Origin: Mesorhizobium sp. WSM4313
GTDB taxonomy: Bacteria; Pseudomonadota; Alphaproteobacteria; Rhizobiales; Rhizobiaceae
DNA: 64,000 nt
Direction of reading: 5' to 3'
NCBI RefSeq assembly: GCF_002294725.1
Contig: NZ_NSFT01000001.1
Coordinates: 558,001-622,000, forward strand
Shown here: positions 17,085 to 25,508 of the stretch, piece by piece
Position numbering within the stretch: the stretch's first letter is position 1
Layout: each line of letters starts with the position of its first letter
Made by a program: the position numbers and the translations under genes
Notes under the pieces: generated by a model
The model's input: the letters and a program-made list of their open reading frames with translations, nothing else
Databases searched by the model: none
What the model was told of the DNA's origin: nothing

Positions 17085-18119
17085 CTAGCCCTGCTTGCCG
17101 CCGAAGCCGGTGAGGAATGCGGTGAGGTTGTCGCCGAGCGCATCGCAGAGATAGCCGCCTTCCTGGACAATGACCGTCGGCAGGCCGAGTCCGGCGATCG
17201 CTTCGCCGATGCGCGAGAAGCCTTGCGTCGTCACCGACAGGCCGCCGAACGGGTCGCCCTCGAAAGCGTCGAGGCCGAGCGCCACGACCAGCGCTTCCGG
17301 CGCGAAGGCGCGGATGCGCTGGAAGGCCGTCGCCAGCGCTTCGAGAAAGGCCGCGTCGCCGGACTTGCGCGGCAGCGGCAGGTTGAGATTGTAGCCGAGG
17401 CCGGGACCTTCGCCGCGCTCGTCTGCATGCCCCCAGAAGAACGGGTAGAAGCGCACCGGATCGGCGTGCAGCGAGACGGTGAGCACGTCGGGGCGGGCAT
17501 AGAAGATGCCTTGCGTGCCGTTGCCGTGATGCAGGTCGACATCGAGGATGGCGACGCGGGCGGCGTTCTTGCGCAGCACCTGCGCCGCGACCGCCGAATT
17601 GTTGATGAAGCAGAAGCCGCCGGCGACATCGGCGAAAGCATGATGGCCGGGCGGACGGCAAAGCGCATAGGCAGAGGGCGCGCCGGCCATCACCGCTTCA
17701 GCGGCTTCCACCGCGCTCCAGGCGCTCCACAGCGCGCTGTTCCAGGTCTCGGCCGAGATCGGGCAGGCGGTGTCGGCCATGTGGTAGCCGGCCTGGCCGA
17801 CAGCCGAGGCCGGGTAGGAGCCGGCGCGGGCGATCGGATGGATGTTTGGGATGACTTCCGCCGAGGCGCCTTCGATGCGCTGCCAGCGCGCAAAAATGTG
17901 CTCGAGAAAATCGAGATATTCAGGCGTATGCACCGCGGCGATCGGGCCAAGTCCATGATTGCCTGGACGTTCGACCGTCAAGCCGGCCAATCTTGCGCCG
18001 GCTAACAATCGTTCAATCCGCTCCGGCTTTTCCGGGTTGGGCTGCTGCGCGCCGCTGGAGAGGAAAGCTTTCGGGTCATGGCGCTTCTGCTCCTCGGCAT
18101 AGAAGGCTTTCATCGTCAT
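17085..18119 (-). CDS. Histone deacetylase-family amidohydrolase (acetylpolyamine type)
   Basis: A 344-residue arginase/deacetylase-fold zinc enzyme. The tandem catalytic His are H159-H160 (RPPGHHA), the zinc ligands D195, H197 (DVDLHHGNG) and D284 (GLDAFEGDP), and the transition-state Tyr is Y323 (EGGYLCDALG). In bacteria such proteins deacetylate acetylpolyamines or other acetylamides in the cytoplasm. The ATG at 18119 overlaps the stop of the upstream GNAT gene as ATGA, so an acetyltransferase and a deacetylase are translationally coupled. Confidence 0.92.
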   Translation of the reverse strand: MTMKAFYAEEQKRHDPKAFLSSGAQQPNPEKPERIERLLAGARLAGLTVERPGNHGLGPIAAVHTPEYLDFLEHIFARWQRIEGASAEVIPNIHPIARAGSYPASAVGQAGYHMADTACPISAETWNSALWSAWSAVEAAEAVMAGAPSAYALCRPPGHHAFADVAGGFCFINNSAVAAQVLRKNAARVAILDVDLHHGNGTQGIFYARPDVLTVSLHADPVRFYPFFWGHADERGEGPGLGYNLNLPLPRKSGDAAFLEALATAFQRIRAFAPEALVVALGLDAFEGDPFGGLSVTTQGFSRIGEAIAGLGLPTVIVQEGGYLCDALGDNLTAFLTGFGGKQG

Positions 18120-18619
18120 TCCTCCGGCGTATCGGCAAAGGCGAAAAAGGCATCGCCGACGATTTTCTGCACCTGCTCGTAGCTCGACCGGCCGATGCCC
18201 AGTCTTTCGTAGAAGGCCTTGGCCGTCTCATTGTCGGTATCGACGGACAGTCTCAGATAGCCACCGCCCGCCGCGCGGCACTCCTTCGCCACGCGTCTGA
18301 GCAGTTTTTCACCGATGCGGCGGCCGCGGAAGCGATCGTCGACATAAAGGTCCTGCACATAGACGCCGGGACGGCCCATCCAGGTCGAGAAGATCGGAAA
18401 ATACAGGCAAAGCCCGGCAAATTCGCCGTCGATCTCGGCGATCAGGGTCGAGAAGGCGGGTTTGGCGCCGAAGCCGTAGCGGCGCAGGTCCTCGGGCGTC
18501 GAAGTGATTTCCTGATGCGCGCCGATATCGGTACCGAGGCGCAGCAGGGCGGCATGGATGGTTTCGACATCATCAATGGTGCCGGGGCGGAGGGTGACGG
18601 CTTGCGAAGGGTTGCTCAT
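18116..18619 (-). CDS. GNAT family N-acetyltransferase
   Basis: A 167-residue GNAT protein. The acetyl-CoA loop is RGRRIGEKLL (R-G-x-x-I-G), preceded by the beta-4 strand YVQDLYVDD and followed by LRLSVDTDNETAKAFYERLG. The start ATG at 18619 (MSNPSQAV) is chosen because the frame upstream runs through a palindromic repeat. The stop overlaps the start of the deacetylase gene. Acceptor substrate is unknown; the coupling suggests that both enzymes act on the same type of amine. Confidence 0.9.
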   Translation of the reverse strand: MSNPSQAVTLRPGTIDDVETIHAALLRLGTDIGAHQEITSTPEDLRRYGFGAKPAFSTLIAEIDGEFAGLCLYFPIFSTWMGRPGVYVQDLYVDDRFRGRRIGEKLLRRVAKECRAAGGGYLRLSVDTDNETAKAFYERLGIGRSSYEQVQKIVGDAFFAFADTPEE

Positions 18620-18637
18620 TGAGAGTGCAGCGCCAAG

Positions 18638-18796
18638 GCACCCCCCTCTGTCCTGCCGGACATCTCCCCCGCAAGGGGGGAGATTGGCAGCTTTGGCGTT
18701 GCCGCCAATTCTGCAACGCTGAAAATTGGCGAAATCGAAAAACACAGCTGATCTCCCCCCTTGCGGGGGAGATGGCCGGAAGGCCAGAGGGGGGTG
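18638..18796. repeat. Terminal-inverted-repeat element (CTCCCCC/GGGGGAG type)
   Basis: About 160 bases bounded by GCACCCCCCTCTG and its complement CAGAGGGGGGTGC. Inside each arm is a palindrome, ATCTCCCCC-GCAA-GGGGGGAGAT on the left and the mirror unit on the right. It lies between the aminotransferase stop and the GNAT start. It is seen once in this window, in the style of rhizobial intergenic mosaic elements. Confidence 0.75.
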
Positions 18797-18841
18797 CGAA
18801 GGATCGCAAGCATCTCAGATTGGCTTTGCCTCAAAACGCCA

Positions 18842-20224
18842 CTATCCCTCCACCGGCAGATCGAGTTCCTCCGCCAGAGCCTCCAGCGAATCGCCGATGA
18901 TGGAAATCATCTCGCCGATCTGGTCTCTGGTGATGATCATCGGCGGCGCCACCATGAAATTGTCGCCGTCGACGCCGCCCTTGACCTTGCGGCCATAGAT
19001 GATCAGGCCGCGCGCATAGGCGTGGTCGAGCAGGCGCTGCGTCGCCTTGCTGGCCGGATCGATGGGCCTCAAAGTCTCGGGATCGGCGACCATTTCGGCG
19101 CCGGTGAGCAGGCCCTTGCCGCGCACGTCGGCGATGAAGGGGAAGCGCTTTTGCAAGCCCTTCAACTCTGCCATCAGCACCTCGCCCATCGCGGCGGCGT
19201 TGGCGATGAGGTCGAGCCGGTCCATCTCGCCGAGCACGGCGAGGCCGGCGGCGCAGGCCAGCGGATTGCCGGCATAGGTATGGCCGTGCTGGAAACCGCC
19301 GGAGGCCAGCAGCGGCTCGACCAGGCGCATCGGCGCGGCGAGGGCGCCGAGCGGCGCGTAACCCGAGCCCAGCCCCTTCGAGAGGGCGACGATGTCGGGC
19401 CTGCAGTTCCAGTGGTCGCCGCCGAGGAACTTGCCTGTCCTGCCGGCGCCGCTCATCACTTCGTCATGAATCAGAAGAATGCCGTAGCGGTCGCAGATTT
19501 CGCGGATGCGCGGATAGTAGCTGTCGGGCGCGACAAGGGCTGCGGTCGCGGCACCGCCGACCGGCTCCATGATGAAGGCCAAAACGCTTTCCGGCCCTTC
19601 GGCGAGAATCTTCTCCTCCAGCATGTCGGCGTAGCGGATACCGCGCTGTTCCAACGAAAGGTTGTCGCGGTCGCGCCAGGCTGTGGGCGCAGGCACTGTC
19701 GGCATCACCCTCATCATCGGCGTGAAGGTTTCGGCGAGCGCATCGTCGCCGGTGATGGAAAGCGAGCCCAGCGTGCCGCCATGATAGGAGGGGAAGCGGG
19801 TGATCACCTTCCAGCGCTTGGGCTGGCCGGTGGCGACCGCCCATTGGCGGGCGAGCTTGATGCAGGATTCGGTCGCTTCCGAGCCGCCCGAAACGAAGAA
19901 GATGCGGTCCATGCCTTCGGGCAGCTTGCCGGCCAGGGCGCGCGCAAGCTCCTCGGCCGGCTCATTTTCGAAATGCAACCGGTAGGCGAAGGTGGTCTTG
20001 TCCATCTGCCGCTTCATGGCGTCGAGCACGTTGCGGTTGGAGTGGCCGATATTGGCGACCATCGGCCCGCTCGAGCCGTCGATGTAGCGGCGGCCGTCCT
20101 TCGTCCAGAAATAGATGCCCTCGGCGCGGTCGACGAGCGGCCGGCGCAGGCTGGACAAATAGAACAGGTGCGACGGCGGCCGCGCTTCGGCCTCTGCTAC
20201 GGGCTGGACTTCCAGTTTCGACAT
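18842..20224 (-). CDS. Class III aminotransferase (PLP)
   Basis: A 460-residue fold-type I, class III omega-aminotransferase. The PLP lysine is K283 in VALSKGLGSGYAPLG; the preceding IHDEVMSGAGRTG carries the conserved Asp that contacts the pyridine nitrogen. GSEATESCIKLARQW binds phosphate. The ATG at 20224 is preceded by GGAAAG seven bases away and begins one base after the stop of the DMFase-like gene, so the two are an operon. Substrate unknown; beta-alanine, diamine or similar omega-amines are typical. Confidence 0.92.
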   Translation of the reverse strand: MSKLEVQPVAEAEARPPSHLFYLSSLRRPLVDRAEGIYFWTKDGRRYIDGSSGPMVANIGHSNRNVLDAMKRQMDKTTFAYRLHFENEPAEELARALAGKLPEGMDRIFFVSGGSEATESCIKLARQWAVATGQPKRWKVITRFPSYHGGTLGSLSITGDDALAETFTPMMRVMPTVPAPTAWRDRDNLSLEQRGIRYADMLEEKILAEGPESVLAFIMEPVGGAATAALVAPDSYYPRIREICDRYGILLIHDEVMSGAGRTGKFLGGDHWNCRPDIVALSKGLGSGYAPLGALAAPMRLVEPLLASGGFQHGHTYAGNPLACAAGLAVLGEMDRLDLIANAAAMGEVLMAELKGLQKRFPFIADVRGKGLLTGAEMVADPETLRPIDPASKATQRLLDHAYARGLIIYGRKVKGGVDGDNFMVAPPMIITRDQIGEMISIIGDSLEALAEELDLPVEG

Positions 20225-20225
20225 G

Positions 20226-21866
20226 TCAGGACTTTCCGAGATAGCGGTCGAGAACATTTTTGGTCACGCGTTCGACCATCGCGTCCTGCCTTAGCAGGCC
20301 GGCGACCCATTCGCAGCTTCCGGCGTGGAAGACCTCGCCTTTGCCGCGCGGGAAATTGACGATCATGCCGTTGCCGCGCTTGACCTTGTCGAGATTGGCG
20401 TCGCTCGCCTCGCCGAACAACGTCTCGGCGGTGAAGCGGCCATCCTCGTCGGTGAGGAACTGGTCCTCGACCGGGATGTCGGCGCTTTCCTCGACCTGGC
20501 TCGCCATGCCGACCGCCAGCACCTGCAAGCCGTCCGGCGCGCCGCTGGTCGCGGTCGGGTAGGGCAGGCCGCCACGGATCTCGAAATCGAGGCCGTCGAC
20601 TTCATAGCCGTAGACATGACTGTCGGCGCCGAGCAGGTCGCCGTAATAGATGCCGGTGCCGGCAAAGGCCCAGTGCTCGGGCCGGTAGACCGGGAAGCCA
20701 CGCACGCCCCGCGGCGCGCAGCCGCCCCAGCCGGCATAGACGCCTCGGGTCGCATTGAGGCCGAAGGTGGCGCTGCCTGGACGGCCGATCTCAGGCGCTT
20801 CCCAGGAATTGGTTGCGCGGGTGACGTCGCCGCCGCGATAGGCGGGGTCTTCCGCGCGTGCCTTGTATTTGTAGCAGACCTGGCGGCGGCCTTGGTTCTC
20901 CAGCCTCGTCTGCCACATGAAATTGCCGGCGAAGCGCGCCGCATGCCCGCCGCGCTCGACATAATTGTCGACGGCGTCGCGCATCTCCCAGGTCCAGTAT
21001 TCGTCGTGGCCGACGAAGACGACGCAGTCGTAGCCGTCGAGGATTTCGGGCGAGAAATGGAGCTCGTGCTGGCTGGCGAGATCGACCTGATAGCCGGCGC
21101 GCTCGGCGAAGCGAAAGAAATGGCTGTCATAGCTCGCCCAGCCCGAAGAGGCATATTTCTTCGAATGTCCAGTGGCGAAGGCCCACTCCATATGCGGATA
21201 GCGTGGCACGGTCTTCGGCGGCACCGCGACTTCCAGCGGCACGCGCGGCGCGTCCTTAGGCAGTACCACGAAGCCGCGGCACCAGGGTCGCTGCGTCGAG
21301 ACCGTCGTGGCGTATTGATCGCGGTTCGGTCCGGTTATGCCCTGATAGTGGTTCGAGCCACCCCACGTGTTGTAGGCGAGCCAGGTACCGGTCGCGGCGA
21401 CCTGCAGCAGGCGGCCGGGCTTGCGGCCGGGCAGGGGTGTGACGATGAAGAGATGATGGCTGTGGATTGGCGTCCCGTCGCGGCCTTCGGCCGACAGCGT
21501 CACGCGATAGGCGCCGGACGGCCAGTCGACGCCGACGCGGAATTCGAACGAAGCCTCCCAGTTGCAGCCTTCGACCGAGCATTGGTCGGGCGTATCCTGC
21601 CAGCGCGCCGACAGGCCCGCTCCCTCGAAAACTTTTGTTTCGCTCTCGCCGTCACGGATGACGGCAAGGCTGAATTGCGGCGCCGACGCGCTGACGAAGA
21701 GCGTTACCGTCTCGCCGGGGCGATAGGAAAACCGGTCGCTGTAGCACCAGATCTCGCCGCTCGGGCCATCCATTCCCGGCCATTCGTAATAGTGGCCGCG
21801 CACCGCCTCGCGGCGCTGCTCGGGCGTCAGCCCGAAATCGGGGAATTCACTGGGCAGTTGCGTCAA
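20226..21866 (-). CDS. N,N-dimethylformamidase large-subunit-like protein
   Basis: A 546-residue protein matching the beta (large) subunit domain of N,N-dimethylformamidase. Hallmarks are the beta-sandwich N-terminus (RFSYRPGETVTLFVS), the AYNTWGGSNHYQG block, VFVGHDEYWTWEMRDAVD and the end GEVFHAGSCEW. It is shorter than the characterised large subunit and no small-subunit gene is adjacent, so DMF hydrolysis cannot be assumed. It probably hydrolyses an amide whose amine product could pass to the coupled aminotransferase downstream. Confidence 0.82.
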   Translation of the reverse strand: MTQLPSEFPDFGLTPEQRREAVRGHYYEWPGMDGPSGEIWCYSDRFSYRPGETVTLFVSASAPQFSLAVIRDGESETKVFEGAGLSARWQDTPDQCSVEGCNWEASFEFRVGVDWPSGAYRVTLSAEGRDGTPIHSHHLFIVTPLPGRKPGRLLQVAATGTWLAYNTWGGSNHYQGITGPNRDQYATTVSTQRPWCRGFVVLPKDAPRVPLEVAVPPKTVPRYPHMEWAFATGHSKKYASSGWASYDSHFFRFAERAGYQVDLASQHELHFSPEILDGYDCVVFVGHDEYWTWEMRDAVDNYVERGGHAARFAGNFMWQTRLENQGRRQVCYKYKARAEDPAYRGGDVTRATNSWEAPEIGRPGSATFGLNATRGVYAGWGGCAPRGVRGFPVYRPEHWAFAGTGIYYGDLLGADSHVYGYEVDGLDFEIRGGLPYPTATSGAPDGLQVLAVGMASQVEESADIPVEDQFLTDEDGRFTAETLFGEASDANLDKVKRGNGMIVNFPRGKGEVFHAGSCEWVAGLLRQDAMVERVTKNVLDRYLGKS

Positions 21867-22012
21867 GGAACACCTGAGATCACGAGGCCGTCATTGAGAC
21901 CATCGGCTGGCCAAGCGTCAAATGGAAAGCATCGGGCCAGCGCGCTCGCGCTTGGCCGCCGCCGGCAAACCAACTATTCATGCTGAGGCGACATTCTCGC
22001 CGAGGAGCCGAC

Positions 22013-22261
22013 ATGCTGCGTGTGCAAAAGGTCAAGGTCGACGACATCTACGTGCCGACGGCGCGGCGCAAGACGCTGCATCCCGAGACGGTGCGCCATC
22101 TTGCCGAGGATATTCTCGAAAACGGCATGAAGACCCCGATACAGGTGCGACACGACGGCAAGCGCCACATCCTGGTCGAGGGGCTGCATAGGCTCGAAGC
22201 CGCGAAGTGGCTCGGCGAGACCATGATCGACGCTTATCTAGTGCAGGCCAAGCGCCACTGA
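22013..22261 (+). CDS. ParB/sulfiredoxin-fold mini-protein (82 aa)
   Basis: A single ParB-like nuclease domain: the opening VKVDDIYVPTARRKTL, the helix VRHLAEDILENGMKTPIQV and the box ILVEGLHRLEAAKWLG, where EGLHR takes the place of the GERR nucleotide-binding motif of ParB. No helix-turn-helix or C-terminal dimer domain is present, so it is not a plasmid partition ParB. GAGGAG lies six bases before the ATG at 22013. Function unknown; related short proteins may bind CTP or DNA. Confidence 0.82.
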   Translation: MLRVQKVKVDDIYVPTARRKTLHPETVRHLAEDILENGMKTPIQVRHDGKRHILVEGLHRLEAAKWLGETMIDAYLVQAKRH

Positions 22262-22384
22262 TCCTTCTTCTTTGGAGTCGCCTGCCGAGGCGCTTCCACT
22301 CTCCCTCGAATTATTTAGCGGGCCATGTCGGCTTGGGTTCTCCCACCGCGTCCTTGAGGCAACGCAAGCGGAGAGGAGACTGAA

Positions 22385-23332
22385 ATGCCCAAGACCCTGT
22401 TTTTCGCCATCCTTGCTTCGGCAATGACCCTCATAGCCTCGCCGAGCGCACAATCCGAGGAGACCAAGCCTGTCATGACCAGTGAAACCAAAGCTCTCTT
22501 GAAGCCGGAAAAATCCGGCCTGCTGCCGATCGACGGCGTGAACTACTACTACGCCGTCTACGGCAAGGGCGAGCCGCTGCTTCTTTTGCATGGCGGCCTG
22601 GGTTCGAGTGACATGTTCGCGCCGATCCTGCCGAAATTTGCCGAACATCGCACGGTGATCGCCGTCGACCTGCAGGGACATGGCCGCACCGCGCTCGGCG
22701 AACGGCCTTTCGGCCTTGAGACGATGGGCGACGACATGGCGGCCATCGTCAAGGCGCTCGGCTACGACAAGGTCGACGTCATGGGCTATTCGCTTGGCGG
22801 CGGCGTCGCCTTCCGCATGGCCGTTCAGCATCCGGAGGCGGTGCGTCGGCTGGTCATGGTGTCGACCGGCTACGCCGCCAACGGCTTCTATGACGAGATG
22901 CGTCCGCAGCAGGCGCAGGTGAGCGCGGCGGCCGCCGAGTTCATGAAGGACACGCCGATGTACAAATCCTATGTCGCCGTGGCGCCGAAGCCCGAGGATT
23001 TCCCAAAACTGCTCGATGCGCTCGGCGCCTTCATGCGCAAGGACTATGATTTCTCGGCCGACGTGCCGAAGCTGAAGATGCCCGTCATGCTCGTCTACGG
23101 CGACAGCGACATGTACAAGCCCGAGCACGAGATCAAGTTCTTCCAGATGCTCGGCGGCGGATTGAGGGACGCCGGCTGGATGCGCGAGCACCTGTCGCAG
23201 AACCGGCTGGCGATCATCCCCAACCGCACGCATTACGACGTGTTCTTCGCGCCGGAACTGGTCGCCAGCACGCTACCGTTCCTCGACGGTGTCACCAAGG
23301 TGAAGACCTGGGACGAGATCGTCAGCGAATGA
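22385..23332 (+). CDS. Secreted alpha/beta hydrolase
   Basis: A 315-residue alpha/beta hydrolase with a signal peptide (MPKTLFFAILASAMTLIASP). LLLHGGLGSSDMF forms the oxyanion hole and S136 in MGYSLGGGVAF is the nucleophile; VYGDSDMY and the late NRTHYDVF give the Asp and His. It would act in the periplasm. A strong GGAGAGGAG ribosome site precedes the ATG. Neighbours give no clue to the substrate. Confidence 0.88.
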   Translation: MPKTLFFAILASAMTLIASPSAQSEETKPVMTSETKALLKPEKSGLLPIDGVNYYYAVYGKGEPLLLLHGGLGSSDMFAPILPKFAEHRTVIAVDLQGHGRTALGERPFGLETMGDDMAAIVKALGYDKVDVMGYSLGGGVAFRMAVQHPEAVRRLVMVSTGYAANGFYDEMRPQQAQVSAAAAEFMKDTPMYKSYVAVAPKPEDFPKLLDALGAFMRKDYDFSADVPKLKMPVMLVYGDSDMYKPEHEIKFFQMLGGGLRDAGWMREHLSQNRLAIIPNRTHYDVFFAPELVASTLPFLDGVTKVKTWDEIVSE

Positions 23333-23469
23333 ATCCTGGCCGCTGGCCGCCTGAGGCAGCCGGCCAGCGGCATCAGCTCAAGCGATCGTATCCCATCAAT
23401 GTTTTTTGATTGACCCTGCCATGCCGGCCACTAGGGTGCCCGGCATTTCCTCGAGGCAGGTGTCTGGTG

Positions 23470-23865
23470 ATGACCAAGTATGAGGGCGGATGCCTTTGCG
23501 GCGCGGTGCGCTACAGGGCCGAGGCCGAGCCGATCAACGAACGCATCTGCCATTGCCGCATCTGCCAGAGAGCGATCGGCGCCGCCTTCAATGCGCGACT
23601 TCTGTTTCGCATCGACGATGTGACCATCGAAGGACCGGTGGCGACGATCAATTCCACGCCTGACCTCAAGCGCGGCTTCTGTCCGGTTTGCGGCACGACT
23701 TTGTTTTCACGCCGCGATTCCAGGGGCATTCTCGGCATCACCTCCGGCTCGCTCGATGACCCGTCGCTGTTCAAGCCCGACATGCATTTCTGGACCGCCT
23801 CGAAGCAGCCCTGGGTGATGCTCGACGATGGCCTGCCGCAATATGAAGGCGCGCCGCCAGCGTAG
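23470..23865 (+). CDS. GFA (glutathione-dependent formaldehyde-activating) family protein
   Basis: A 131-residue zinc-binding GFA-domain protein. The three Cys clusters are intact: C8-x-C10, C27-x-C29-x2-C32 and C71-x2-C74. Gfa enzymes help form S-hydroxymethylglutathione from formaldehyde, but most family members have unknown substrates. The ATG at 23470 is directly preceded by an in-frame GTG, either of which could serve. It is followed by a repeat element. Confidence 0.9.
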   Translation: MTKYEGGCLCGAVRYRAEAEPINERICHCRICQRAIGAAFNARLLFRIDDVTIEGPVATINSTPDLKRGFCPVCGTTLFSRRDSRGILGITSGSLDDPSLFKPDMHFWTASKQPWVMLDDGLPQYEGAPPA

Positions 23866-23872
23866 CTTCTTC

Positions 23873-24028
23873 CTTCTCCCCTGGTGGGAGAAGGTGGCCG
23901 AGCGAAGCTCGGTCGGATGAGGGGTGTTCCAGAGAATACCAGCGTCTCACTCCGCTGGAATACCCCTCATCCGTCTCGGCGCTTGCGCGCCGATCCACCT
24001 TCTCCCACAAGGGGAGAAGGAAGAAGGC
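23873..24028. repeat. RIME-like intergenic palindromic element, copy 2
   Basis: Same modules as the element at 771-979 but in the opposite arrangement: CTTCTCCC...GGATGAGGGGTGTTCCAG, a short spacer with TCTCACTCCGCTGG, then CCCTCATCCGTCTCGGCGCT...GGGGAGAAGG. It directly follows the GFA gene. Confidence 0.8.
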
Positions 24029-24140
24029 CTGCACAAAAATTTCATCTTCGATTCACGACATAGCCGGCAAAGCGTCATTGGCGGGCCATCTTTGGCTGCC
24101 TATCTACGCGCTATGCGGGAAGGCATCGAGGAGGCGACGG

Positions 24141-24353
24141 ATGAGCGAGAGCATCAACACCCTGGACGAGCTTTTGAACGACCCGATGGTCCAACTCGTG
24201 ATGGCGCGCGACCGCGTGCGCCCGGCCGAGCTTCGCCTGCTTCTGGAAAAGGCTCGCGACAGGGCAAGCGATGATTCCCGCATCGATCAGGCTTCGGTGC
24301 CGCCGGCGCATGTGGTGGCAAGAAGCTGCCTGAAGCAGTGGTTGTACCGCTGA
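24141..24353 (+). CDS. Small conserved-looking protein (70 aa)
   Basis: A 70-residue soluble protein starting MSESINTLDELLNDPMVQLV, predicted mostly helical, with a basic middle (ARDRVRPAELRLLLEKARDR). I do not recognise the family. GAGGAGG lies just before the ATG at 24141, and codon use matches its neighbours, which supports a real gene. It converges with a GNAT-like gene 20 bases on. No function is proposed. Confidence 0.65.
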   Translation: MSESINTLDELLNDPMVQLVMARDRVRPAELRLLLEKARDRASDDSRIDQASVPPAHVVARSCLKQWLYR

Positions 24354-24373
24354 GGCAACTCCAGGGAAATTGG

Positions 24374-25303
24374 TCAGCTCGAATTCGCGGGCAAGTAACT
24401 GTAATGGCTACGCAAATAGGCGAGCTTGAAGCCGAGCCGGTCGTAGTTGCGATAGGCCGGCCCGTCGCGGTCGGGGCGCGGCGCCTCGATATCGGCGACA
24501 AACAATTTCGCACCGGCGGCTATGCCGTCGCGGACCAGCCTTTCGCCAAGCATGGCGTCAAGATCGAAGCTTGGCGCCATGATGCCCGGTACCGGCGCGT
24601 CGATGCCGGTCCAGGCGGCCCCGTCTGAGATGAAGAGCGAGCGCACGGCGGCGACCGCGCCCCTGCGTTTCAGCATGTAATGATGCCAGCCCTTGCGATC
24701 GACAAGCGCCATCAGCCAGGGCGAGGTGGGGAGCCTGTATTTGGCATCGATGAAAGATGCCCATTCCGAAGCTGTCCTGGGCGTGACCTCCTCGATCACC
24801 AGATCGTCAACCGGGATCAGCGGGTCGCTCGGGAAAAGCGGTTCGTCCGCCAGCGGCGTCGCGTCGCGATAGATGCGCTCCCAGCCGCCTTGCTGCTGCA
24901 TCCCGCGCGCTTCCAGCCAGCATCTCAGCCGCGATGGCTCGGTATGCGGGTTGGTATAGAACCAAGGCCGCATGACGCCGGCCGCGCGGTAGTGCGCGAG
25001 CAGCGCGTCGACCTGTTCTTCCGTCGCCGGCCCATCGACGCCGATATTCTTCACGCAGTTGAAATGAATGAACGGGATCGTCGTGCAGGTGGTCCACACA
25101 AGGTCGCCGTCGCTTGCGATCGAAAGCCCGTGCCGCGCAGCGAAATCCGCAGGCGCCGCTTCGTAGAGATCGAGCCAGGCAGCGACCTCGGCGCGCTCGA
25201 TGGCGCGGCTGGTATCACGCGACACCTCCTCGATCGCAATTTCGGCAGCATGCGTTTCCGGCGGCGTGACCGGCTCCAATTCCGACAGGGCGGCGGTCGA
25301 CAT
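24374..25303 (-). CDS. GNAT-like N-acetyltransferase (309 aa)
   Basis: A 309-residue protein with two GNAT-like halves. The C-terminal half ends in GPAYRNYDRLGFKLAYLRSH, the usual Asn-x-x-x-x-x-GF signature of GNATs, while the first half carries WTTCTTIPFIHFNCVKNIG, typical of the N-terminal lobe of tandem GNATs. The classical Q/R-x-x-G-x-G/A loop is degenerate. The ATG at 25303 is preceded, 21 bases upstream, by a perfect palindrome that may be an operator. Substrate unknown. Confidence 0.78.
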   Translation of the reverse strand: MSTAALSELEPVTPPETHAAEIAIEEVSRDTSRAIERAEVAAWLDLYEAAPADFAARHGLSIASDGDLVWTTCTTIPFIHFNCVKNIGVDGPATEEQVDALLAHYRAAGVMRPWFYTNPHTEPSRLRCWLEARGMQQQGGWERIYRDATPLADEPLFPSDPLIPVDDLVIEEVTPRTASEWASFIDAKYRLPTSPWLMALVDRKGWHHYMLKRRGAVAAVRSLFISDGAAWTGIDAPVPGIMAPSFDLDAMLGERLVRDGIAAGAKLFVADIEAPRPDRDGPAYRNYDRLGFKLAYLRSHYSYLPANSS

Positions 25304-25324
25304 TGTGATGCTCCTCCGATTTGC

Positions 25325-25337
25325 CTTACAGTGTAAG
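25325..25337. promoter_or_regulatory. CTTACA-G-TGTAAG palindrome (operator-like)
   Basis: A perfect 13-base dyad, 22 bases upstream of the GNAT-like ATG. Dyads of the TTACA-N-TGTAA form are typical of TetR-family operators. A half site (CCTTACA) occurs about 55 bases further upstream. No TetR gene is in the window. Confidence 0.5.
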
Positions 25338-25508
25338 ATTAGCGGAGAATAATATGGCGGTGCCAGTTGTCAAGCAGGATTAGCGGCACCTTACAAATCC
25401 GTGAGTTGGAATCACGCTATCGTGAGGCTAAGCCTGTCCTCCAGGCTTTTCGAATGACGATTCACTTTTTGCCCCCAAGAACGATTGGGGCACGGGGAAA
25501 GGACCGGG

